Shown: piece after piece, positions 57,285 to 64,000 of the stretch | How positions within the stretch are numbered: position 1 is the first letter of the stretch | How the letters are laid out: the number at the start of each line of letters is the position of its first letter | Assembly (NCBI GenBank): GCA_902362455.1 | Contig: CABIWJ010000002.1 | Coordinates: forward strand, 1-64,000 | DNA from: Eubacteriaceae bacterium | GTDB lineage: Bacteria; Bacillota; Clostridia; Lachnospirales; Lachnospiraceae | Direction of reading: 5' to 3' | DNA: 64,000 nucleotides | Position numbers and translations under genes: made by a program | The notes under the pieces: generated by a model | Seen by the model: the letters and a program-made list of their open reading frames with translations, nothing else | What the model was told of the DNA's origin: nothing | Databases searched by the model: none

Positions 57285-58979
57285 ATGGATTGCCGACAGA
57301 ATATTATATCAGAAATTTATGTAGATTTTATAGAAGAAGCAGTTCCTGATGTTGAAGAATATATAAGGAAAAACCTTGATGGAAAATGTTTCATTTATCC
57401 GGGAATACAGATTGTTTTTGTGTATAAATCGATAAATGAGATAATCGGAAGTGGATTGTCTACCTATGATTATGATGAGATTCCTAAATTATATGGACTG
57501 ATGGATGCTGTTGCAATAGAAAGTACAGGGGCATCAAGACTTCAGAATATTCCGGGGCTTCAATTAAAAGGAAATGGAATAATAATAGGAATTATAGATG
57601 ATGGAATTGATGCATACCATAGTGCATTCAGATTTTCGAATGGTGATACTAGAATATTGAGTGCGTGGAATCAGGAGGATCAGTCACTTGCTCCACCAGA
57701 CGGCTTAGCATATGGAAGTCAGATTACGAGAGAATTAATCAATGAAGAATTGTCTAATCCCGATTCAGTTATTCTTAATAATTTGGCAAATGATAGTATA
57801 CATGGGACATTTACGGCAGGAATTGCAGCAGGAAATATTAATTTAGAACAAGGATTTGCAAGTCCCGCACCTCAGGCAGATATTGTGGTAGTAAAGCTAA
57901 AACAGGCTAAAAAATATCTGAAAGATTATTATTTTATAAGAGAAGGCGCTAAAGCATATCAGGAAAATGATATTATTAATGCTGTTGTATATATAAGCAA
58001 CATAGCTGATATGTATAATAAACCTGTTATAATATGTGTACAACTTGGAACCAATCAGGGTGGACATAGTGGAATAAGTACGCTTGGAACATTTTTAAAC
58101 AGTTATGCAATAAGAACCGGAGTAGCCGTTGTATGTCCCATAGGAAATGAGGGAAACAGCAGACATCATTTTAGTGGGAGAATTACAGAAGCAGATGCAT
58201 TTGAAGATGTACAGATACGAGTCGGTGCAAATATTTCAGGATTTACGATAGAATTATGGGGAAGATCCCCGGACATTTTTGAGGTCGAAATTATTTCTCC
58301 GACAGGTGAAAGAGTGAAAAGAGTTCAAGCAGTTTCAGGGCAGGAGCAGGTATTTAAGTTATTTTTAGAACGTACAGTTATCTATGTAAAATATGAACTT
58401 GTAGAGAGAATGACCGGTGAGGAATTAATACAGATACGATTAGAAGCTCCTACAGAAGGAGTCTGGACTATACGTGTATATGGTGAGCTGGTAATCTCGG
58501 GAACATTTAATATATGGCTTCCTATTACGGAATTTGTAGGCGACGATGTGTATTTTCTAAAACCTGATCCATTTACTACGTTAACGAGTCCGGCAGATTC
58601 ATTTATACCAATATCTGTGGGAGCATATAACCATTCTACAGCAGGACTTTATATTAATTCAGGAAGAGGATATGCAATAGGCACAATGATGAAACCAACA
58701 TTTGTTGCTCCGGGAGTTAATATCCTTGCACCGACATTGAATAATTCATATATCAGATTATCGGGAACAAGTATCTCAGCAGCTATAACAGCAGGTGTTA
58801 TGGCACAATTTATGGAGTGGGGTATATTAAGAGGCAACAGAGTTAATATGAACACAATAGAAATTAAGAATTATCTTGTAAGAGGTGCGAGCAGAAAGCC
58901 GACGTTATCATATCCTAACAGAGAATGGGGATATGGAACACTTGATGTGTATAATAGCATAGATATATTGCGTACCTGA
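57285..58979 (+). CDS. Subtilisin-family (S8) protease, Csp-like, no signal peptide
   Basis: The 564-residue protein has catalytic Asp105 (GIIDDGID), His173 (SIHGTFTAG) and Ser496 (SGTSISAA), with a long insertion between His and Ser (about 260-450) holding a jelly-roll-like domain. This is the layout of the clostridial Csp germination proteases and their relatives. Residues 1-90 resemble a prodomain. Lack of a signal peptide points to action inside the cell or spore. The triad is complete, unlike Csp pseudoproteases. Confidence 0.88.
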   Translation: MDCRQNIISEIYVDFIEEAVPDVEEYIRKNLDGKCFIYPGIQIVFVYKSINEIIGSGLSTYDYDEIPKLYGLMDAVAIESTGASRLQNIPGLQLKGNGIIIGIIDDGIDAYHSAFRFSNGDTRILSAWNQEDQSLAPPDGLAYGSQITRELINEELSNPDSVILNNLANDSIHGTFTAGIAAGNINLEQGFASPAPQADIVVVKLKQAKKYLKDYYFIREGAKAYQENDIINAVVYISNIADMYNKPVIICVQLGTNQGGHSGISTLGTFLNSYAIRTGVAVVCPIGNEGNSRHHFSGRITEADAFEDVQIRVGANISGFTIELWGRSPDIFEVEIISPTGERVKRVQAVSGQEQVFKLFLERTVIYVKYELVERMTGEELIQIRLEAPTEGVWTIRVYGELVISGTFNIWLPITEFVGDDVYFLKPDPFTTLTSPADSFIPISVGAYNHSTAGLYINSGRGYAIGTMMKPTFVAPGVNILAPTLNNSYIRLSGTSISAAITAGVMAQFMEWGILRGNRVNMNTIEIKNYLVRGASRKPTLSYPNREWGYGTLDVYNSIDILRT

Positions 58980-59003
58980 AATAATGATGATAGGAGGATT
59001 AGT

Positions 59004-59624
59004 ATGGCTGCACAACAGAAATATTATGCCGTAAGAGTAGGCAGAACTCCAGGAATATATCTTAACTGGGACGATTGTAAGAGGCAGGTAGAGGGATATA
59101 AAGGAGCTAAATATAAAAGCTTTTTAAGCCCTAAAGATGCTGCTGATTTTCTTAATAACAAAGTTAATACAGGAATAAGTACCGATGAGGCTGGCAGACC
59201 TGTAACTGATGAAGATACTGCGGTTGCATATGTTGATGGAAGTTATAACAATGTGACAAAGGAATTTTCATATGGAGTTGTAATGTTTCATAATGGAAGT
59301 GAAAAGCATTTCTCACAGAAAGTTGATAATAAAGAATTAGCAGAGATGAGAAATGTAGCAGGCGAGATTAAAGGTGCAGAAGCAGCTATGCAGTATGCAT
59401 TAGATAATAAAGTTAAAAAGCTTGTGATTTATCACGATTATGAGGGAATAGCAAGCTGGTGCCTTGGCTATTGGAAAACAAATAAGCAGGGAACGATTGC
59501 ATATAAAGAATTTTATGATAAAATTAGTAAAGAAGTTAAAATCAGTTTTGTCAAAGTAAAAGGTCATTCAAACGATGTATATAACGATTTGGCCGACAAC
59601 CTTGCGAAAAAGGCGATCTTTTAG
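59004..59624 (+). CDS. Ribonuclease H with N-terminal viroplasmin-like domain
   Basis: The 206-residue protein has an N-terminal RNA/DNA hybrid-binding domain (YYAVRVGRTPGIYLNWDDCK, about 6-52) and an RNase HI domain with acidic residues in AYVDGSYN, RNVAGEIKGAE, YHDYEG and DLADNLAKKA. It cuts RNA in RNA-DNA hybrids. GGAGG precedes ATG. The fusion is common in Firmicutes. Confidence 0.93.
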   Translation: MAAQQKYYAVRVGRTPGIYLNWDDCKRQVEGYKGAKYKSFLSPKDAADFLNNKVNTGISTDEAGRPVTDEDTAVAYVDGSYNNVTKEFSYGVVMFHNGSEKHFSQKVDNKELAEMRNVAGEIKGAEAAMQYALDNKVKKLVIYHDYEGIASWCLGYWKTNKQGTIAYKEFYDKISKEVKISFVKVKGHSNDVYNDLADNLAKKAIF

Positions 59625-59685
59625 ATATTCATACAACGATATATGGAATCTGATAATAAAACATAAGAGAGAGAGGAACATTTAA

Positions 59686-60105
59686 ATGAGTATTTTAGCA
59701 GAAGCATTAAGTTTGCAACTTGATAAGAAAGAAATTAAACATTCTGTACATGGAGATGATAAGGAAGGTGTAATAATGATGCAGCAATTACCTGAAACTA
59801 AGATTACAACTACTGTATTATTTCTGACTGAAGATAAGACTAATTCCGTATCAGTAAGATTTTATAATTTCTATAAAGTTGAAGAACAGGATAAGACGGG
59901 TAATTTATTCTTCCTGCTTAATAAGATGAACCAGAGATATAGATGGGGCAAGATAGTACTTGATGGTGACGATATTATGATATCAATGGATGCAATTGTT
60001 ACACCATTTAATATTGCAGACATATGTGTGCAGCTTACAATCTACGGAGCACAGATAGCTGATGAGACATATACGGCATTAGAAAAATTGAAATATCGGT
60101 TGTAA
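59686..60105 (+). CDS. YbjN-like small protein
   Basis: The 139-residue protein is a compact alpha/beta fold resembling the YbjN family (sensory-transduction-like), with FLLNKMNQRYRWGKIVLDGDD and ISMDAIVTPFNIADIC. Function is unknown; relatives bind chaperones or act in stress. Its stop codon lies inside the left arm of the large palindrome that follows. Confidence 0.6.
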   Translation: MSILAEALSLQLDKKEIKHSVHGDDKEGVIMMQQLPETKITTTVLFLTEDKTNSVSVRFYNFYKVEEQDKTGNLFFLLNKMNQRYRWGKIVLDGDDIMISMDAIVTPFNIADICVQLTIYGAQIADETYTALEKLKYRL

Positions 60106-60729
60106 GATATATTTTATTAGGTATAAGTCTAAATATAGATAACTCAGGCTTAGCACATACTAAATAAAATTAAATCATCTGCATTAGGTAAATTTGCATA
60201 TATAAATATCAAAACATTTGTAAAAATTGCTAATTTGTAGATATTATTTTTCGGCTCTTTTGATTATTTGAGTTCATTCAATGCCACACACTTAAACCGA
60301 TGTGTCCGTCTATGCCACACACTTGATTTATGACGTATCGTGTGCAAGTTATATGCTGTCAGATGCAAAAGGTCGGTGCAGTAAATCACCATTCAAGCGA
60401 AGCACGTTTGATTAACTGCACCGTAATAGACTTTGCGAATGACGGCATTTACTTGCACTAGATTAAGGAATTATGAAAGTGTGTGTCATAGTCGGACATC
60501 TCGGCTTAAGTGTATGTCTGTTGAATGTACACAAAATTTGAGCCGAAAAAGATATCTTACAAATTTGTACAATTATTTACAAGGTGTTTTGATATTTATA
60601 TCTGTCAAATTTACTTTAACAGATTAATATAAAATATATTAGTATGTGCAAAGTCTGAGTTAGATATAAGAAAAGGACTATCCTACAATATGGATAGTCC
60701 TTTTATATTGTAATAAAATATCTTACAAC
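60100..60729. repeat. Giant imperfect palindrome (about 630 bp) between convergent genes
   Basis: The whole gap between two convergent genes reads as one hairpin centred near 60,399. Matching blocks from outside in are: TTGTAAGATAT…TTTATTA (60100-60119) with 60711-60728; AACTCAGgCTTaGCACATACTAA (60141-60163) with 60639-60661; GGTAAATTTG (60188) with 60606-60615; 60200-60257 with 60540-60601 (about 50 of 58 matched, ending TTTTTCGGCTC); CACACTTAAaCCGA…TGTCCG…CACACACTT (60287-60324) with 60477-60515; GTGCAAGT…GGTGCAGT with 60415-60457. The right arm has an extra terminator (60671-60704). No long frame is convincing inside. It could be a structured rod-like RNA, a MITE-like element or an inverted duplication. 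Confidence 0.85.
60671..60704 (-). terminator. Terminator of the L,D-transpeptidase gene
   Basis: AAAAGGACTATCC pairs with GGATAGTCCTTTT; on the minus strand it lies about 40 bp after the stop. Confidence 0.85.
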
Positions 60730-60741
60730 TGATATTTTATA

Positions 60742-62004
60742 TTATACACTTGAACTCTCAGAAGTTACTTCAGTAATTGGTTCTGTTGTCTCTTCAGAAG
60801 AAGGGTTTTCGGTAGAAGAAGACGATTCAGTAGTTGACTGTGTAGGCTTAGTTGTAGTTTCAGTTGGTTTAACACTAGGTTTTGTTGGTTTATCAGTAGT
60901 TGAAGTAGGATTGGTACTGTTATTCTGGTTGTTGTTAGAACCGGTTACTGTCAAGATAATTGTCTTTGCTGCACTTCTTCCTAACAGATCTGTTACATTG
61001 AATGTGACCTGATATGAACCTGGTACAGTAAGATTATAGTCACCTGATATTTTAACTGTAGATGTTACATCATTTCCACAGGTATCTTTAGCTTTAATCA
61101 TATTTAATAAGTTAATACCTGAATTAGCAGCAATAGTCATATCGCTGGCTTCTATGCTTGGAGAACAGTTATTCCATGGATTGGATGAATCGGGGTCCGT
61201 TGGGTCCCAGCCTCTGTATGGGCTGTCCTCTGGTATCTTAATAACTGATGGTTTACCAAGTGGTCCAGGTGATGTCTCATCATCATAGACTATAACAGTT
61301 GTACCATATGGACAGTTATCATATATCCATTTGGCATCCTGTACATTTAATCTTACACAACCAAGAGAAGCAGGAGAACCTAATTTGTTGAATTCCTCAT
61401 ATTCTAATTGGTTTTTGTGTGGAGAATAGCAAGGAACTGAATGGAACAATATTCCACCATAGAATCTTGTGGCATATTGTGAATGAGTTCCATCGACCAT
61501 TAATCTCCATGTATAACGTGATGATACCTTAAATGTTCCAAGTGGAGTATTGTTAATATATTTTCCGGTTGAACAAGCCATTGATTTATAAGGAACTGTA
61601 AATTTTCCGTTTGAATCCTTAGTATATACAGTTACACAGTTTAATACACGATTAACCTTAACTAAATAAGGGTATTTATCGGAAGTCATAGTTGTTTCAG
61701 TTTCTGATGTCTCATCTTCAGGCAATGTAAATTCTAAATCAGATAATCCTGTTGTTTCTCCTGAAACTGATTCGTTATCAGGTAAATTAGTTGTCTTATC
61801 TGACTGGGTTTCATCATCAGGTGAAGTGGTTTCGTAATCTGAATAAAATTCACCGCCTGAGGCTATATTAGTCTTATTATTTCCTTTTAGAAAGGAAATG
61901 GTAATTATTATAGCTATTAATGCAACTGCCGATAATATACTTGCAGTTATAAACTGTTTGTTTTCATATATATAATTTTTAATCTTATTAAGTAAATCTT
62001 TCAT
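60742..62004 (-). CDS. L,D-transpeptidase (YkuD domain) with Ig-like domain and Thr-rich tail
   Basis: The 420-residue protein has one membrane helix (about 19-39), an acidic Thr-rich spacer, and a YkuD catalytic domain (about 112-245) with GGILFHSVPCY and the active-site SLGCVR (Cys216). An Ig-like domain follows (about 285-355, ending KTIILTVTG), then a long Ser/Thr/Pro/Glu tail. It makes 3-3 cross-links in peptidoglycan or attaches proteins. Unusually the Ig domain and low-complexity tail follow the catalytic domain. Confidence 0.92.
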   Translation of the reverse strand: MKDLLNKIKNYIYENKQFITASILSAVALIAIIITISFLKGNNKTNIASGGEFYSDYETTSPDDETQSDKTTNLPDNESVSGETTGLSDLEFTLPEDETSETETTMTSDKYPYLVKVNRVLNCVTVYTKDSNGKFTVPYKSMACSTGKYINNTPLGTFKVSSRYTWRLMVDGTHSQYATRFYGGILFHSVPCYSPHKNQLEYEEFNKLGSPASLGCVRLNVQDAKWIYDNCPYGTTVIVYDDETSPGPLGKPSVIKIPEDSPYRGWDPTDPDSSNPWNNCSPSIEASDMTIAANSGINLLNMIKAKDTCGNDVTSTVKISGDYNLTVPGSYQVTFNVTDLLGRSAAKTIILTVTGSNNNQNNSTNPTSTTDKPTKPSVKPTETTTKPTQSTTESSSSTENPSSEETTEPITEVTSESSSV

Positions 62005-62024
62005 AAATAAATCTCTGTCCTTTA

Positions 62025-63626
62025 TTATTGGGCATCGATAGAAGCTTTTACAAATCCTAAGAAAAGAGGATGAGGTCTGTTAGGTCTTGATTTAAGTTCA
62101 GGGTGTGCCTGAGTACCAATGAACCAAGGATGATTTTCTAGTTCAATCATTTCAACAATTCTTCCGTCAGGAGAGATACCTGATAACTTCATTCCATTTT
62201 CTGTGAGAACCTGTCTGTAATCATTATTAACTTCATAACGATGTCTGTGTCTCTCATGAATAGTTTCTTCTTTATATAATGCATAAGCTTTTGATGTCTT
62301 ATCAAGTACGCAAGGATAAGAACCAAGTCTTAATGTTCCACCGATATCCTCAATGCCATCCTGGTCAGGCATAAGATGGATAACAGGATGAGTAGTCTGT
62401 GGATTTAATTCTACACTATGAGCATCTTCATAGCCTAATACATCTCTTGCAAATTCCACGATAGATAATTGCATACCGAGGCATAAGCCAAGGAAAGGAA
62501 TGTTATTCTCACGGGCATATCTGATTGCCTGAATCTTACCCTCAATTCCTCTGTCACCAAAACCACCGGGAACTAGGATACCTGTTACGTCAGATAAGAG
62601 TTCACCAACATTTTCAGCAGTTACAGTCTCTGAATCAATCCATTTGATATTAACAGAAGCACTGTTAGCTATACCGGCATGCTTTAAAGATTCCACGACA
62701 CTTATATATGCATCATGCAGGGAGATATATTTACCGACTAAAGCTATATTTACTTCTTTAGTAAGATTCTTGCTTGCTTTAACCATATCTTCCCATTCTT
62801 TAAGATCAGGTGTACGGTTCTCTAATTCAAGACACTGGCATACAACTTCAGCAAGATGTTCTTTTTCCATTGCCAAAGGTGCTTCATATAGAGATTCAAC
62901 ATCAAGATTCTGTAAAACATGAGATGTTGGGACATTACAGAATAAAGCAATCTTTTCTTTGATACCTTTGTCAAGAGGATGTTCAGAACGACATACAATT
63001 ATATCCGGCTGTATACCCATTCCCTGTAATTCCTTAACACTTGCCTGTGTAGGTTTTGTCTTCATCTCACCAGAAGCTTTAAGATATGGAATTAGAGTTA
63101 CATGAATTAAAATTGCATTCTCATGTCCGACATCATGCTGGAACTGTCTTATTGCTTCTAAGAAAGGCTGGCTTTCGATATCGCCGACGGTACCACCAAC
63201 TTCAATTATAGCAATTTCAGTTTCAGTAGTAGAGTAGTTTCTGTGAAATCTGCTCTTTATTTCATTAGTAATATGTGGAATAACCTGAACAGTTCCTCCA
63301 CCGAAGTCGCCTCTGCGTTCTTTCTGAAGAACAGACCAGTATATCTTACCGGTTGTTACATTAGAATTCTTAGTAAGGCTTTCATCTATAAATCTTTCAT
63401 AATGACCTAGGTCTAAATCTGTCTCCGCACCATCATCGGTTACGAATACTTCACCATGTTGTACAGGGTTCATAGTTCCAGGATCAATGTTAATATAAGG
63501 ATCAAATTTCTGCATGGTTACCTTATATCCTCTTGATTTTAATAAACGTCCAAGGGATGCGGCAGTTATACCTTTTCCTAAACCGGATACAACTCCACCT
63601 GTTACAAATACATATTTTACTGGCAT
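62025..63626 (-). CDS. pyrG: CTP synthase
   Basis: The start is ATG 63626 ([11 protein letters not shown]) with AGGAGG upstream; an earlier in-frame ATG at 63674 lacks this fit. The 533-residue enzyme has the synthase domain ([30 protein letters not shown]) and the glutaminase domain with the nucleophile in LGLCLGMQ and the final His-Glu ([10 protein letters not shown]). It aminates UTP to CTP with glutamine. It is transcribed away from ftsH. Confidence 0.98.
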   Translation of the reverse strand: MPVKYVFVTGGVVSGLGKGITAASLGRLLKSRGYKVTMQKFDPYINIDPGTMNPVQHGEVFVTDDGAETDLDLGHYERFIDESLTKNSNVTTGKIYWSVLQKERRGDFGGGTVQVIPHITNEIKSRFHRNYSTTETEIAIIEVGGTVGDIESQPFLEAIRQFQHDVGHENAILIHVTLIPYLKASGEMKTKPTQASVKELQGMGIQPDIIVCRSEHPLDKGIKEKIALFCNVPTSHVLQNLDVESLYEAPLAMEKEHLAEVVCQCLELENRTPDLKEWEDMVKASKNLTKEVNIALVGKYISLHDAYISVVESLKHAGIANSASVNIKWIDSETVTAENVGELLSDVTGILVPGGFGDRGIEGKIQAIRYARENNIPFLGLCLGMQLSIVEFARDVLGYEDAHSVELNPQTTHPVIHLMPDQDGIEDIGGTLRLGSYPCVLDKTSKAYALYKEETIHERHRHRYEVNNDYRQVLTENGMKLSGISPDGRIVEMIELENHPWFIGTQAHPELKSRPNRPHPLFLGFVKASIDAQ

Positions 63627-63750
63627 TAATTTTCCTCCTAATAAATCACACGAAAAAATAAAACACAAAATCAATTATACAACGCACAATAAATAAATGC
63701 TAGACAAAAATAAAAAAACTTAAAAAAATATTAAATAAGAAATAACACTA

Positions 63751-63853
63751 TTGATTTATGGAAAAACTACTTTTATAATAGTTAAGAAATTCAAGAAATT
63801 TATTTATGACAAGACAGACATTTTAAAGATTATTAATGCTAAACAAATGTCTG
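63751..63853 (+). promoter_or_regulatory. ftsH promoter and leader hairpin
   Basis: TTGATT (63751-63756), 17 bp, TATAAT (63774-63779). In the leader CAGACATTT (63815-63823) pairs with AAATGTCTG (63845-63853), close to the ribosome site region. The rest of the divergent gap is AT-rich with nothing else clear. Confidence 0.6.
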
Positions 63854-63878
63854 GGAAATATAATATAAAGAGGTATTT

Positions 63879-64000
63879 ATGGAAAATAATCAAATGAATG
63901 GAGGCGGAGGCAACAACCGTCCGAATAATAATCGAAATGATAATAACAATAATAAGCAGAAAAAGCGTAACCAGACCATAATTATTATTGTTATCGCTGC
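63879..64000 (+). CDS. ftsH: FtsH-like membrane protease, N-terminal fragment
   Basis: Only 40 codons are in the window: an Asn/Gly-rich start (MENNQMNGGGGNNRPNNN), a basic patch (KQKKRNQ) and the beginning of a membrane helix (TIIIIVIA). This opening is typical of FtsH in Lachnospiraceae, but the AAA+ and zinc-protease domains lie beyond the edge, so the call rests on the start alone. Confidence 0.6.
   Translation, partial: MENNQMNGGGGNNRPNNNRNDNNNNKQKKRNQTIIIIVIA

Noticed and set aside
60433..60627. 64-codon frame inside the large palindrome
   Set aside because: Low-complexity chance frame; the stretch is explained better by its inverted-repeat structure.

Overview
The window looks like a chromosomal segment of a low-G+C anaerobic Firmicute of the Lachnospiraceae (gut Clostridia). 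This is inferred from the A+T-rich codon use, strong AGGAGG-type ribosome sites, a cdaA-cdaR-HPr-glmM cluster, a DUF6033-type protein, a ClpX-like protein with a long spacer, a pyrophosphate-type phosphofructokinase, a Csp-like subtilase and an N/G-rich FtsH start. A choloylglycine (bile salt) hydrolase gene fits a gut habitat. No rRNA, tRNA or CRISPR array was seen.

Bases 1-12,200 are accessory. They hold the 3' part of a large sortase-anchored surface protein of higher G+C, with a short adenine-poor WLRSP-type segment that looks like the variable region of a diversity-generating retroelement. Next come an insertion sequence with a frameshifted transposase, a Phd/RelE-type toxin-antitoxin pair, a decayed tyrosine integrase, a membrane protein and LPO_1073/Vpar_1526-like pair sharing a short Q-I-G motif, a low-molecular-weight tyrosine phosphatase beside a membrane protein with a Tyr/Asp-rich tail, a sigma-like protein, a DUF6033-like protein and a broken MATE transporter.

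Bases 12,200-24,200 are mostly housekeeping: bile salt hydrolase, an ABC/FtsX exporter, a VOC protein, enolase with a structured leader, two conserved membrane proteins, and the c-di-AMP and cell-wall genes cdaA, cdaR, HPr-like and glmM. The ABC exporter and enolase promoters carry the same GTTAG-N6-CTAAC palindrome just after the -10 box.

Bases 24,300-49,150 form a cell-surface polysaccharide locus, with leuA embedded near its start. It has glycosyltransferases, a Wzx-like flippase, UDP-glucose dehydrogenase, a GT-C-like membrane protein, dTDP-sugar genes rfbB, rfbA and rfbC (no rfbD in the window), a Wzm/Wzt ABC exporter with a C-terminal Wzt domain, a 1006-residue multi-domain rhamnosyltransferase-like protein, a methyltransferase-kinase-coiled-coil protein built like the O-antigen chain terminator WbdD, a priming phosphoglycosyltransferase and an LCP ligase. 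The layout suggests a rhamnose-containing polymer whose end is capped, recognised by Wzt, exported and attached to the wall.

Bases 49,500-64,000 carry a lipoprotein, HtrA, an HD-GYP protein, PPi-type phosphofructokinase, a ClpX-like unfoldase, an intracellular subtilase, RNase H and a YbjN-like protein. On the minus strand are an L,D-transpeptidase and pyrG, and the window ends in the start of ftsH. Between the convergent YbjN-like and L,D-transpeptidase genes lies an imperfect palindrome of about 630 bp, the most striking non-coding object here. Several other intergenic spaces hold arrays of G+C-richer hairpins.
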